The notes beneath the pieces are model-generated. The model made no database searches and was not told the DNA's origin. It saw nothing but the letters and a program-made list of their open reading frames with translations. A DNA stretch of 52,983 bases from Frankiaceae bacterium (GTDB taxonomy: Bacteria > Actinomycetota > Actinomycetes > JAFAQI01): the NCBI GenBank assembly GCA_019239875.1, contig JAFAZI010000130.1:1-52983 (forward strand). The letters are read 5' to 3'. Below are positions 40,723 through 49,864 of the stretch, piece after piece. The stretch's first letter is position 1. Every line of letters starts with the position of its first letter. The translations under genes and the position numbers were made by a program.

Positions 40723-42317
40723 CGGACCTCCATGTACTCGCTCGCGCAGATCGCGAAATGAATCAGCTCGTGCGCAGCCGCCGCCCCAGTTCGCCACGAG
40801 GCACCCGCGACGTCGGATGGGTGTCGTTTGATCAGTGCGGCGATCGCATGCCGGTGCGCCTTGTCGAATTCCTGGCCGGTGATCTGGAAGGCAGCGCGCT
40901 TGATGATCTCGTCGATCGTCGCGCCGGGTGACCAGGCCGCGGCCGCCGGGCCGGCCGACTTCACGAACGGGCCCCGCTGCGTCGGATCCACCGTCGTGGC
41001 CAAGAGGCCCCAGGTGTGCAGCATGGTGTTCGAGTTCGTCCAGGCGGCGTTCACCTGCGGGTACCCGTTCGGCGCGAGCCATTCGCCGGGGGCGTGACCC
41101 GCCGCCCGAAGCTGGCCGAGATAGGGCTTCCAGCTGCTCACGTGGCTGAGGTGCCTGACCGATGGCCGGGCCGCCAACGTCCATCCGAGACCTCGAACCG
41201 CCGCCGCGAACCACTCGCTCGGGCGCCTGGCCTTCCGGCCACGGGAGGCGAAGAACTCGTCCTGCTCGACGATGAACTTCAGCGTCTCTCCGATGTCGGT
41301 CCCGTGCTTGAGGTAGTGGCGTGCCACCCGATCGACCAGATGGCGCGATGGGTGGTCCTCGACGTAGTGCACGAGCAGCCTGCGGGCCACGTTTTGCGCC
41401 GTCCGAGGGTGGTGCGCGAGGTACTCGGCGAAGTGGTGCACCGTCGCGAGTCCGTGACGGCTGCGGTTCGAGGTCTTGAACCCCAGGATCTCGAGGTGCC
41501 CGGTGTGATGCCGGGAGGGGTCGTACTCGAACTGCAACGTCTGCACGTCGACGGTCAGGCCGGTGAGCAGTTTGGCGTACTGCTTGACGTCATGCTCGTT
41601 GAAGTGGCCGACGCCGACGGTGTGGAGCTCGAGTGACTCACGCGCGAGGTTCTCGCCGGGGAGCTCCTTCGTGGACAGCCACTGGTCGAGATACCCGAGC
41701 ATGGCGGGCGAGACCAGCACCGCCTTCAACAGCTCGGCGAATGGTCCGGAAGCGCGGGGACGGACGACCCGATAGTCGTACTCGAAGCGGGTCCACGGAA
41801 GGAACGGTTTGGGCGCCGCCGTCGAGACGTTGAAATGATCAAGCCATACCTCGGTGAGGCGAGCCTCGACCGGACGCGAGGTGTACATCGTCCGTAGGAG
41901 CGTGGCCCACTCGTAGGCCTCCACGGCGGCCCACGCGTCGCCGTCGAACTCCAGTTCGGCCGCTCGAGGCCCTTGCGTCAACAACGGGAAGATCAGCTCG
42001 AGCTGCGCAGCGCACCTGTCGACGCCCGGTTGCAACTGCTGATTCAGCCATTTGCTGGGACCGGTCGCTCGGACGGCTTTGAGATCAGCCGGGCTCGGGC
42101 CATACCCGAGCCGTCGCAGCGCGTGCAACGCCTGGTCATGCGGGACCCGGACGTGGTGTGGCCGGTGGTTGGGCTTGTGGTGCCGCGCCGGTGCGGCGAC
42201 GGCTTCCGAAGCCGGCAGGGTGGCGAGTGCCGATCCCGCCGCGAGGCCGCTGAGGAGCCCGCGGCGGCTCAGCCGCGACGTGGCGTCGGCGTGTGGCACA
42301 CCGGACCGTTCGGACAC
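40719..42317 (-). CDS. Secreted DUF1800 protein (Tat signal)
   Basis: A 532-residue GTG-started protein with GGAGGGG four bases before the start. The Tat motif SRRGLLSGLAAG (from about residue 17) and a signal cleavage near residue 40 precede a mostly helical DUF1800 body, with HALRRLGYGPSP, WLDHFNVS, LPGENLARESLELHTVG and NVARRLLVHYVEDHP as family blocks. The function of DUF1800 is not known. It is coupled to the DUF1501 gene by an ATGA overlap, so the two products probably work together outside the membrane. Confidence 0.94.
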   Translation of the reverse strand: MSERSGVPHADATSRLSRRGLLSGLAAGSALATLPASEAVAAPARHHKPNHRPHHVRVPHDQALHALRRLGYGPSPADLKAVRATGPSKWLNQQLQPGVDRCAAQLELIFPLLTQGPRAAELEFDGDAWAAVEAYEWATLLRTMYTSRPVEARLTEVWLDHFNVSTAAPKPFLPWTRFEYDYRVVRPRASGPFAELLKAVLVSPAMLGYLDQWLSTKELPGENLARESLELHTVGVGHFNEHDVKQYAKLLTGLTVDVQTLQFEYDPSRHHTGHLEILGFKTSNRSRHGLATVHHFAEYLAHHPRTAQNVARRLLVHYVEDHPSRHLVDRVARHYLKHGTDIGETLKFIVEQDEFFASRGRKARRPSEWFAAAVRGLGWTLAARPSVRHLSHVSSWKPYLGQLRAAGHAPGEWLAPNGYPQVNAAWTNSNTMLHTWGLLATTVDPTQRGPFVKSAGPAAAAWSPGATIDEIIKRAAFQITGQEFDKAHRHAIAALIKRHPSDVAGASWRTGAAAAHELIHFAICASEYMEVR

Positions 42318-42398
42318 TGACCCCTCCGTCGCTCGCCTTCACCTGCAGTCGTGTGAAGTAACCGTTCAACGAGCGACCGCCCCCGGGGTGACGGGATC

Positions 42399-42428
42399 AG
42401 CGTAGGAGCCAGACATTTCGGTGCTTAA
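42399..42428 (-). promoter_or_regulatory. Possible promoter for the DUF1800/DUF1501 operon
   Basis: On the minus strand, TTAAGC (42423-42428), an 18-base spacer and TACGCT (42399-42404). It lies 82 bases before the GTG at 42317. The -35 match is weak. Confidence 0.3.
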
Positions 42429-42452
42429 GCCGCACCCTCTTTCACGCCACGA

Positions 42453-43424
42453 TCACTTCTTGAGCGGACGCCACCAGTCTTCGTGCTCGCGGTACCAGTT
42501 GACGGTCGCGGCCAGGCCGGCCTCGAAGTCGATGCTCGGCGCGTAGCCGAGTTCGGTGCGCAGCTTCGTGTCGTCGAGGGAGTATCTCCGGTCGTGACCC
42601 TTGCGGTCCTCGACCGGTTCGACGGACGACCAGTCGCGACCGCAGATCTCGACGAGCCGCTCGGTGAGCTCTCGATTGGTCAGCTCGACGCCACCCCCGA
42701 TGTTGTAGATCTCGCCGCTGCGACCACCGGCAAGGACGAGCGCGATGGCTCGACAGTGGTCGGCGACGTGCAACCAGTCGCGGACGTTGAGACCGTCGCC
42801 GTACAGCGGGACCGTCAGGCCGTCGAACAGGTTGGTGACGAACAGTGGGATGACCTTCTCGGGGAACTGATACGGGCCGTAGTTGTTGGTGCAGCGGGTC
42901 GTCACGACGTCGAGGCCGTGGGTCACGGCATACGACCGGGCGATCAGGTCACCCCCCGCCTTGGCGGCGGAGTACGGCGAGTTCGGCTCGAGCCGGTCGG
43001 CTTCGGTGAACGAGCCTTCCTGAATCGATCCGTAGACCTCGTCGGTGGAGACCTGCAGGACCCGGCGGACTCCCGCACGCAGACACGCATCGAGCAGGGT
43101 CTGGACGCCCACCGCGTTGGTCATGACGAAATCGGCGGCACCCGCGATCGACCGGTCCACATGGGACTCCGCCGCGAAGTTGACGACGATGTCGTGCCCT
43201 GGAAGAGCCTCGTCGAGCGCGGTGGCGTCGCAGATGTCGCCGTGGACAAAGCGGTACCGCGGGTCCGCCGCGATCGTTGCGAGATTGGCGAGGTTGCCGG
43301 CGTAGGTGAGCTTGTCGTACACGGTCACCTCGGCACCTGCGTACTCGACGTACTCGTCAGCGAGCAACGATCGAACGAAGTGCGATCCGATGAAGCCGGC
43401 GCCGCCGGTCACGAGCAACCGCAT
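42453..43424 (-). CDS. rfbB: dTDP-glucose 4,6-dehydratase
   Basis: A 323-residue extended SDR of standard length from ATG 43424. TGGAGFIGSHFV at residues 6-17 binds NAD; NFAAESHVDRSI, VSTDEVYGS and YSAAKAGGD carry the catalytic Thr, Asp, Glu, Tyr and Lys; TRCTNNYGPYQFPEKVIP and YGDGLNVRDWLHV are characteristic of RmlB. It converts dTDP-glucose to dTDP-4-dehydro-6-deoxyglucose, the second step in dTDP-L-rhamnose synthesis. It begins nine bases after the stop of the acyltransferase gene on the same strand. Confidence 0.97.
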   Translation of the reverse strand: MRLLVTGGAGFIGSHFVRSLLADEYVEYAGAEVTVYDKLTYAGNLANLATIAADPRYRFVHGDICDATALDEALPGHDIVVNFAAESHVDRSIAGAADFVMTNAVGVQTLLDACLRAGVRRVLQVSTDEVYGSIQEGSFTEADRLEPNSPYSAAKAGGDLIARSYAVTHGLDVVTTRCTNNYGPYQFPEKVIPLFVTNLFDGLTVPLYGDGLNVRDWLHVADHCRAIALVLAGGRSGEIYNIGGGVELTNRELTERLVEICGRDWSSVEPVEDRKGHDRRYSLDDTKLRTELGYAPSIDFEAGLAATVNWYREHEDWWRPLKK

Positions 43425-43433
43425 TGGCTCAGG

Positions 43434-44624
43434 CTATGTGAGGTGGCTCGTGACGACGCGACGCTGTGAGACGTTGCGGGTCACGGCATCGCCGACGCGC
43501 CGCGACAGGTCGTGCGCCGGGCCCTCGGCGACGACGTGGAACAACCAGCCTGCCAACAACGACAGCGGAACGCTGATCGCGAAGGCCACGAAGATGGAGG
43601 TTCCTTTGCCGAGCAGCAGCACGACGCTGACGACGATCGGCTCGTGGACCAGATAAAGGCTGAACGAGACCTTGCCAAGCCACTGCGCAACGCGGCTGTC
43701 ACATGCTTTGCGAACCGGTGCTGCAACTAGTACGAGAAGGACCACCAGCCCGGCACCGAGGCTCGCACCGACCTGGCTCGGCGCCGAGACGACGGGTACG
43801 GGTCCGTGCAGCAACCGCAGCGCGTTGGTGTCGAGCAACGCGAGCGCGACGACGAAGAGCATGAGAGCGACCGCGCGGCGGTCGCGAAGCCAGTCGGCCA
43901 GTCGCGTGATGCGATCGAGGTCCCCGGCCATCGCTGCGCCGATACCGAAGACGGGCAAGTACAGCAACCATGGGCGATTCGTGTGCGCGCCGATCGCGAT
44001 CAGGTCGAGCATGATCGCCACTTTGATCAGTGATCCGCGGCGGCCGATGCGGGCGAGCGCGACGTAGATCGGCAAGAGCAGCGAGAACCAGAGCTCCCAC
44101 TTGAGGGTCCACAACGGGCCATTGATCTCCGCGAATGGCCGGATCGAGTCGTCGGCGCCGTGCAGCAGGGTCAGGTCTCGCACCACCTGTGCCTGTTGGG
44201 GGTCGTGATGAATCACGAGCCAGGGACTCAGCCCCTCGATCGGATGTCGGTGCACCGCCATACCGAGCAGCACCGCGACACCCACTGCCGCCCACACGGG
44301 CACGTAGAGCCGGATGAGACGCCGCGGGTAGTAGCCAGCCCATTGCGCGCCGCTCACCGCCTCAGGCCGCACGAATGGCAGCAGGACGACAAGGCCGGAC
44401 AGGACGAAGAAGATGAGAACGGCGAGCGAGCCAGACCACAGCAGGTTGACGGGAGGCCGGGTCAGCCACCAGTCCAGCGAGAACCGATGAATGTCAGTCG
44501 GAACGTAGAGCGCACCGAAGAACACTGGGCTGGACAGGAGTGCGTGTCCGAGTACGACCGCGAGGGCGGCAAAACCGCGCAGACCATCGAGGGATCGCAG
44601 CCGCACAAGGAGCGAGGATCGCAC
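43434..44624 (-). CDS. Acyltransferase family 3 membrane protein
   Basis: A 396-residue protein if started at GTG 44624; GTG 44606, six codons later, is also possible, and the longer frame to 44804 is antisense to the sulfotransferase. The N-terminus RLRSLDGLRGFAALAVVLGH is the family hallmark, followed by IFFVLSGLVVLLPF, YYPRRLIRLYVPVW, LWTLKWELWFS and SFSLYLVHEPIV, within about ten membrane segments. It probably O-acylates a sugar of the polysaccharide. It precedes rfbB by nine bases and is divergent from the sulfotransferase across 46 bases. Confidence 0.93.
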   Translation of the reverse strand: MRSSLLVRLRSLDGLRGFAALAVVLGHALLSSPVFFGALYVPTDIHRFSLDWWLTRPPVNLLWSGSLAVLIFFVLSGLVVLLPFVRPEAVSGAQWAGYYPRRLIRLYVPVWAAVGVAVLLGMAVHRHPIEGLSPWLVIHHDPQQAQVVRDLTLLHGADDSIRPFAEINGPLWTLKWELWFSLLLPIYVALARIGRRGSLIKVAIMLDLIAIGAHTNRPWLLYLPVFGIGAAMAGDLDRITRLADWLRDRRAVALMLFVVALALLDTNALRLLHGPVPVVSAPSQVGASLGAGLVVLLVLVAAPVRKACDSRVAQWLGKVSFSLYLVHEPIVVSVVLLLGKGTSIFVAFAISVPLSLLAGWLFHVVAEGPAHDLSRRVGDAVTRNVSQRRVVTSHLT

Positions 44625-44670
44625 AAGGCTGTCGGGTACGGTCGGTGCCGCGTCGGCCGGAGGAGGGATC

Positions 44671-45867
44671 GTGACTGCGGAGATTGATCTGCGCGGTCGG
44701 GTGGTGTTCCTCGTCGGGGCCCGTCGTAGTGGGACGAACTGGCTGCACAACCTGATGGCCGTGCATCCGCGGATTGCCAGGGTGCCGTCGGAGACGCACC
44801 TCATCTATACGCTCGCTGAGCTCCAGGGCCGTTTTCAGCACGGTCTCCTCGGCTCGGCGAACACTGGGACGACCTACCTCCCGCGCAAGGATCTGATCGA
44901 CAGCTTCCGCCAGCTCTGTGACAAAGCCTTCGCGATCCAGCTGGGCGCCGCGCAACGTACTGATCTGCTCCTGGTCGAGCGGACGCCGCTACACACGCAG
45001 CACCTGGACCTCATCGCCGAGATCTATCCGGATTCACCGGTGGTCCACCTGATTCGGGACCCCCGTGAGGTCGCAACGTCGCTGGTCCGCCAGCCCTGGG
45101 GCCCCGACTCGGTGGAGGAGGCGGCGCAGGAATGGGTGGACACCGTCGGACGGGCGCGGGCTCATCGATCGCCGCGTTACGTCGAGGTGCGGTACGAGGA
45201 TCTGGTTGCGGACGTGGTCACTGCGATGTCGGGGGTGTTCGGCTTCCTCGGGCTCGACACCTCTGATGCGATCGCTGCGCAGCTCCGGGCGGTCGCCGAT
45301 CAGCCGATCAACCGTTCGCCGGAACCGAGCCGTCGGCCGCTCGCGGCCGATGAGCAAGCCGACATCGAGGCAGTCGCTGGCGTTTTGATGAAGGAAGTGG
45401 GTTACCAGCCCGCCGGCCGGGCGAGCGATGAGATACCGGCCCGGCGACGGCATCGGGCAGTCGGTTCGCGTCGGCGCGGCACCGTGCGCGAGGAGGTCGG
45501 AGAAGGCAAACCCACCGAATTGTTGTTGGATCACGTCCAGTTCATCGTTGACCGGTTCCTCGGCGGGATTGCGGTGCGCGACGTGCGGGCGGTGAAGGAT
45601 CTGATGAGCCCCACCGCCACAGTGCAGCTTCGTGACGAGGGGACTGTGCTGAGCGCGGCGCCCGATCGGTCGCAGGCTGCGCAGGCGCTGATTGATGCGG
45701 CCGCACCGGAGGGAACCCAGATCAGAGGAGATTCCTTCGGCGGCCGCCCGACCTTCACCGTCGTGTGGTCGCACGACGACGACGGCCACATCTCGCATCG
45801 CCTGTTCGTGATCGCCGTCGCGTCGGACGGTCTGGTGAGCTCCGTCGACTACTACCGAATGCGGTGA
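44671..45867 (+). CDS. PAPS-dependent sulfotransferase fused to an NTF2/SnoaL-like domain
   Basis: A 398-residue GTG-started protein with GGAGGAGGG just upstream. Residues 1-245 are a sulfotransferase: 5'-phosphosulfate loop [10 protein letters not shown] at 16-25, the VERTPLH segment holding the usual catalytic-region residues, and the 3'-phosphate motif [10 protein letters not shown] at about 130-139. A basic linker (about 250-280) leads to a ~115-residue alpha-plus-beta domain with the strand-helix pattern of NTF2/SnoaL-like folds ([32 protein letters not shown]). It should transfer sulfate from PAPS to a hydroxyl of the glycan or a lipid. The cys genes in this window could supply PAPS and remove PAP. 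The second domain's role is unknown. Confidence 0.88.
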   Translation: MTAEIDLRGRVVFLVGARRSGTNWLHNLMAVHPRIARVPSETHLIYTLAELQGRFQHGLLGSANTGTTYLPRKDLIDSFRQLCDKAFAIQLGAAQRTDLLLVERTPLHTQHLDLIAEIYPDSPVVHLIRDPREVATSLVRQPWGPDSVEEAAQEWVDTVGRARAHRSPRYVEVRYEDLVADVVTAMSGVFGFLGLDTSDAIAAQLRAVADQPINRSPEPSRRPLAADEQADIEAVAGVLMKEVGYQPAGRASDEIPARRRHRAVGSRRRGTVREEVGEGKPTELLLDHVQFIVDRFLGGIAVRDVRAVKDLMSPTATVQLRDEGTVLSAAPDRSQAAQALIDAAAPEGTQIRGDSFGGRPTFTVVWSHDDDGHISHRLFVIAVASDGLVSSVDYYRMR

Positions 45868-45891
45868 CGCTGCCTCCGGATTCGGTAGCGT
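45864..45891 (+). promoter_or_regulatory. Putative promoter of the rfbA operon
   Basis: GTGACG (45864-45869), a 16-base spacer and TAGCGT (45886-45891), ten bases before ATG 45902. It overlaps the end of the sulfotransferase gene. The message would be leaderless or nearly so. Confidence 0.45.
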
Positions 45892-45901
45892 GCTGAGTGC
45901 G

Positions 45902-46777
45902 ATGAAGGGCATCATCCTGGCCGGCGGCACCGGCTCGCGGTTGTGGCCGATTACTCGGGCCATCTCGAAGCAGCTGATGCCGATCTATGACAAGCCGATG
46001 GTCTACTACCCGCTGTCGACCCTCATGATGGCCGGGATAAGAGAGATCCTCGTCATCACTGCACCGGAGGATGCGTCGCAGTTCCACCGGCTGCTCGGCG
46101 ACGGCAACGAGCTCGGCCTGACGATCTCCTACGCCGTACAGGAGGCGCCGAACGGTTTGGCCGAGGCGTTCACGATCGGTGCTGACTTCATCGCGGGCGA
46201 ATCAGTTGCGCTCGTGTTGGGCGACAACATCTTCTACGGGACCGGGCTCGGCACTCAGCTTCGGAGGCTGGCGGAGGTTGACGGCGGTCACATCTTCGCC
46301 TACCAGGTGGCGCGGCCGTCGGACTACGGTGTCGTCGAGTTCGACGGCGATGGACGGGTCGTGTCGATCGAAGAGAAGCCGATCCAGCCACGAAGTTCGT
46401 TCGCCGTACCTGGTCTCTACTTCTACTCCGCCGACGTGGTCGACATCGCTCGGTCCCTGTCGCCGAGCGAGCGCGGGGAGCTGGAGATCACGGCTGTGAA
46501 CGAGGCGTACCTCGAACAAGGTCGACTCGCGGTCAGCGTCCTGCCGCGCGGCACGGCGTGGCTCGACACCGGAACCTTTGCCTCGTTGGTGCAAGCGTCA
46601 GAGTTCGTCCGCGTCGTCGAGGAGCGACAGGGCCAGAAGATCGGGTGCCCTGAGGAGATCGCTTGGCGCAACGGTTGGATCGATGATCACCAGCTTCGGT
46701 CCCATGCGCGGCAGTTGGTGAAGAGCGGTTACGGCTCCTACCTTGACGCCTTGATCGGCGGCACCCCCCTCTCGTGA
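45902..46777 (+). CDS. rfbA: Glucose-1-phosphate thymidylyltransferase
   Basis: A 291-residue protein of normal length. I prefer ATG 45902 over the frame's first codon at 45890, because the hallmark [16 protein letters not shown] begins there. [44 protein letters not shown] and [10 protein letters not shown] follow in order. It joins dTTP and glucose-1-phosphate to give dTDP-glucose, the first step of dTDP-L-rhamnose synthesis. Its stop overlaps the rfbC start by four bases (GTGA). A TAGCGT -10 box sits ten bases before the start. Confidence 0.97.
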   Translation: MKGIILAGGTGSRLWPITRAISKQLMPIYDKPMVYYPLSTLMMAGIREILVITAPEDASQFHRLLGDGNELGLTISYAVQEAPNGLAEAFTIGADFIAGESVALVLGDNIFYGTGLGTQLRRLAEVDGGHIFAYQVARPSDYGVVEFDGDGRVVSIEEKPIQPRSSFAVPGLYFYSADVVDIARSLSPSERGELEITAVNEAYLEQGRLAVSVLPRGTAWLDTGTFASLVQASEFVRVVEERQGQKIGCPEEIAWRNGWIDDHQLRSHARQLVKSGYGSYLDALIGGTPLS

Positions 46778-47376
46778 AGATCGAACCGCTCGGGATTTCT
46801 GGCGCCTGGGTGTGCACACCGTCGGTGCACCCGGACGACCGCGGCGCCTTTCTCGAATGGTTTCGCGGCGACCGGCTGGCCGCGGCTACCCGCCGCCGAT
46901 TCGACGTGGTGCAGGCGAACCACTCGATCTCGCAGCAAGGTGTCGTCCGGGGCATCCACTTCGCCGACGTGCCGCCCGGGCAAGCCAAGTATGTGTACTG
47001 CGCGCGGGGCGCTGTTCTCGATGTGATCGTCGACATTCGCGTCGGCTCGCCTACCTTCGGTGAGCACGTGGCGGTCATGCTCGATGAGGTCGACCGTCGG
47101 GGCGTGTTCATCGCGGAAGGCCTCGGGCACGGCTTTTGCGCGCTCACGGACGAGTCGTCCGTCGCCTACCTCGTCTCGTCTCCCTATAACGCCTCAGCCG
47201 AGCGAACCGTCTCTCCGGTCGACGCGGAGCTGCAGCTGCCATGGCCTGAGGGAACGCCCCTGCTGCTGTCGGACAAGGATCGCGATGCACCGTCGTTGGC
47301 CACGGCGGCGGCGGATGGGATTCTCCCGACATACGACTCGTGCGTCTCGCTCTATGAGTCGCTGAGGCATTCGTGA
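46774..47376 (+). CDS. rfbC: dTDP-4-dehydrorhamnose 3,5-epimerase
   Basis: A 200-residue cupin-type epimerase from GTG 46774. [28 protein letters not shown] (with the catalytic His in RGIHF), [18 protein letters not shown] and [10 protein letters not shown] are the RmlC blocks. It epimerises carbons 3 and 5 of dTDP-4-dehydro-6-deoxyglucose. Its GTG overlaps rfbA and its stop overlaps the next GT2 (both GTGA), so rfbA, rfbC and the transferase are translationally coupled. Confidence 0.96.
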   Translation: MKIEPLGISGAWVCTPSVHPDDRGAFLEWFRGDRLAAATRRRFDVVQANHSISQQGVVRGIHFADVPPGQAKYVYCARGAVLDVIVDIRVGSPTFGEHVAVMLDEVDRRGVFIAEGLGHGFCALTDESSVAYLVSSPYNASAERTVSPVDAELQLPWPEGTPLLLSDKDRDAPSLATAAADGILPTYDSCVSLYESLRHS

Positions 47377-48302
47377 GCGCGGTCACGCCGATGATCTCGG
47401 TCGTCATCCCCACCTACGAGCGACCAGACCTCCTCCGTCGGTGTCTGGCTGCCCTCGCCGCCCAGGATCTCGCGCCCGACCGGTTCGAGGTGGTGGTCGT
47501 CGACGACGGGTCGGGCCCGGAAGTGCGGACTGTCCTCGAGGAAGCGAGCACCCGTTCGCCCCAGCTCCGCTGGCTGGCCCAAGCGACGAACCAAGGACCG
47601 GCCGCAGCTCGGAACCTCGGGGTCGCCGAAGCCCGCGGCGATCTCATCCTGTTCATGGACGACGACATCGTCGCGACCCCCTCCCTGGTGCGCGACCACG
47701 TCGAGCTGCACGATCGCGCGAATGACCCGACGTTGGGCGTGATCGGCCGAGTGGCGTGGCATCCCGACCTGCAGATCACGCCCTTCATGCGGTGGCTGGA
47801 CACCACCAGCCACCAGTTCGCGTATGAGACCTGGATGAGGGAAGGGCCGATCGCGAAGCCGTGGGAGGCGTTCTACACGTGCAACCTCAGCCTGCACCGT
47901 GCTCTGTTCGAAACGACAGGCGGCTTCAACGAGACCTTCCCGTTCGCTGCCTGCGAGGACACGGAACTCGGCTATCGGTTGTGGAAGAACGGCTTTCATC
48001 TGGAGTACCGGCCCGCGGTGCTCGGGTGGAACGCCCGACCGATCACGTTGAGCGTCTTCCGCAAGCGCATGGAGAAGGCCGGCGAGTCGCTCGTCATCCT
48101 CGAACGGCTCCAGCCGGAGCTGCAGACCATGACGGTCGGTGAACCCGAGGGGCCCACCCCTGCGCGTGGGCACGCCGAGAAACTCCGCACGCTGGTGATG
48201 GAACGTGGGCGCCTGGACAAGCTGCGTGGCGCCATCTACCAGCGCATCGTGACCCGTGCGCAGGCAGCCGGAATGGACAAGCGGGCTGCCATATCGTGCT
48301 GA
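47373..48302 (+). CDS. Glycosyltransferase family 2
   Basis: A 309-residue protein whose GTG overlaps the rfbC stop by four bases. It has ISVVIPTYERPDLL, VVVVDDGSGPE, NQGPAAARNLG, the metal-binding DDD in FMDDDIVAT and ACEDTELGYRL. The coupling to rfbA and rfbC makes it a plausible rhamnosyltransferase, although GT2 sequence alone does not fix the donor. Its WHP, RWLD and QF-Y blocks match the N-terminal domain of the fusion protein at 12403-13902. The C-terminal ~70 residues are basic and helical. The methyltransferase that follows starts one base after its stop. Confidence 0.91.
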   Translation: MSAVTPMISVVIPTYERPDLLRRCLAALAAQDLAPDRFEVVVVDDGSGPEVRTVLEEASTRSPQLRWLAQATNQGPAAARNLGVAEARGDLILFMDDDIVATPSLVRDHVELHDRANDPTLGVIGRVAWHPDLQITPFMRWLDTTSHQFAYETWMREGPIAKPWEAFYTCNLSLHRALFETTGGFNETFPFAACEDTELGYRLWKNGFHLEYRPAVLGWNARPITLSVFRKRMEKAGESLVILERLQPELQTMTVGEPEGPTPARGHAEKLRTLVMERGRLDKLRGAIYQRIVTRAQAAGMDKRAAISC

Positions 48303-48303
48303 C

Positions 48304-49029
48304 GTGACCGGCGGACTCCGCGCAACGACCCGCGCAAAGCTGTTCGGTGCCCGGCGTAGGTTCCTGTCCTACCGCTTCGTTCGTGGCGAGGGACTCGAGA
48401 TCGGTGCCCTCGGATCACCGTTGCGAGTGCGGAACGGCGTCAAGGTTCGGTACGTCGATCGATTCGATCACGAAGGTCTGATCGAGCAGTACCCGGAGGC
48501 GCACCGGGATCAGCTGGTCTCCGTCGACATCATCGACGACGGTGAGGTGCTGTCCACGCAACCTGACGGGTCGGCGGACTTCATCGTCGCGAACCACTTC
48601 ATCGAGCATGCCGAGAACACTGTCGGCACGCTCGAGAACCTCTGCCGGGTACTTCGACCGGGCGGGATCCTGTATCTCGCAGTGCCCGACCGGCATCGGA
48701 CCTTCGACAAGGATCGCCCACCGACGCCGCTCGACCACATCGAGAGGGATTACCGGGACGGTCCCGGCTGGTCGAGGCACGCTCACCAAGAGGAGTGGGC
48801 TCGTCTCGTCGAGCGCGCGCCCGAGTCGAGCATCGTGACGCGGGTGGCCGACCTGGAGCGGCTCGATTATGCGATCCACTACCACGTGTGGGACCGCGCT
48901 GAGTTCCGCGCTCTGGTCGAGCACGCGAGCTCTCGGCTCGGGCTGCCCCTCGAGGTGGTCACCACGGTCCGGAACGGGTTTGAATTCATCGTCATTCTTC
49001 GGAAGACGTCGGCGCGAGCAAAGCCTTGA
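48304..49029 (+). CDS. SAM-dependent methyltransferase
   Basis: A 241-residue protein from GTG 48304, one base after the GT2 stop; the frame's first codon at 48256 lies inside that gene. The sequence EGLEIGALGSPL near residue 30 replaces a classic motif I, and VRYVDRFDHEGL, FIVANHFIEHAENTV and RVLRPGGILYLAVPD follow, a pattern common in sugar-cluster methyltransferases. It ends 38 bases inside the convergent GT2 gene. It is last in the rfbA-rfbC-GT2 operon, so it probably methylates the residue added by that transferase. Confidence 0.87.
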   Translation: MTGGLRATTRAKLFGARRRFLSYRFVRGEGLEIGALGSPLRVRNGVKVRYVDRFDHEGLIEQYPEAHRDQLVSVDIIDDGEVLSTQPDGSADFIVANHFIEHAENTVGTLENLCRVLRPGGILYLAVPDRHRTFDKDRPPTPLDHIERDYRDGPGWSRHAHQEEWARLVERAPESSIVTRVADLERLDYAIHYHVWDRAEFRALVEHASSRLGLPLEVVTTVRNGFEFIVILRKTSARAKP

Positions 49030-49864
49030 CCATCGCGCCATAGGTACGCCCACGTAGCGGTTGCAACGACGCGGCGGTGGCATAGGACCGCAGGGCTTGA
49101 CGTCGTTGGCCCAGTCGACTCTGGAGCCGAGCCAGGTCGCGATGTCGGTCGGCCAGCGCCGCAGGGTGATCACGCCAACGCCCTGCATGATCGGCGAGAA
49201 TCAGTTCGAGTCCGATCCGTTGCCGGTCTGCATTTCCGAACAGGCTGTCGGCGCTGGCATACCGCGTCAGGATCACCTCGTCGACTGCGGCGAACTCGCA
49301 CAGGTCGTCGAGCCGAAAGATGAGGTCCCAGTCCTCGAGGCACGGCATGTCCTGGCGAAACCCGCCCGCCGCTGCCAGGACCTCCCGCCGCACCAGCCAG
49401 GTGGGGGTGACGAAGGCGCGACCGTCGAGGAGTTCGGCGCGATGGTCCTCGCCAGCGATGATCGATGTAGGACCGACGGTCCAGGCCTCGGAGCCGGCGA
49501 CGACTCGGTGTCTACCCCCGACCCATCCGATCCGAGCGTCGCGATCGAACACCTCGAGCTGACTCTCGAGCTTGCCCGGGACCCACTCGTCGTCGCTGTC
49601 CTGAAAGGCGATCAGTTGTCCTCGTGCCAGCTCAATGCCGCGATTACGAGCCGTCGCCGCGCCAGCCTGCCTTGCCAGGGCCTCGAATGTCAGCCGAGGA
49701 TCGTCGTACTCCGCAATGAGTTCGGCGGTGGTGTCGGTCGACCCGTCGTCCACCACGATCAGCTCGAGATCTCCGTGCGTCTGGGACAACACACTGTCCA
49801 CGGCGCGCGACAGGGTGCGCCGCCGGTTGTGCGTCGGAAGTATGACGCTGACGAGCGGCGGCAT
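48992..49864 (-). CDS. Glycosyltransferase family 2
   Basis: A 290-residue protein from ATG 49864, which shares one base with the stop of the upstream GT2 (TGATG). VSVILPTHNRRRTL, LIVVDDGSTDTTAE, the DSDDEW motif (DxD) and CLEDWDLIFR are present in the right order. The C-terminal ~60 residues (ALADRHRDLARLQSRLGQRR) are helical and may bind another protein or the membrane. It is second of two GT2 genes on the minus strand. Its 3' end overlaps the convergent methyltransferase by 38 bases. Donor unknown. Confidence 0.9.
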   Translation of the reverse strand: MPPLVSVILPTHNRRRTLSRAVDSVLSQTHGDLELIVVDDGSTDTTAELIAEYDDPRLTFEALARQAGAATARNRGIELARGQLIAFQDSDDEWVPGKLESQLEVFDRDARIGWVGGRHRVVAGSEAWTVGPTSIIAGEDHRAELLDGRAFVTPTWLVRREVLAAAGGFRQDMPCLEDWDLIFRLDDLCEFAAVDEVILTRYASADSLFGNADRQRIGLELILADHAGRWRDHPAALADRHRDLARLQSRLGQRRQALRSYATAASLQPLRGRTYGAMVKALLAPTSSEE

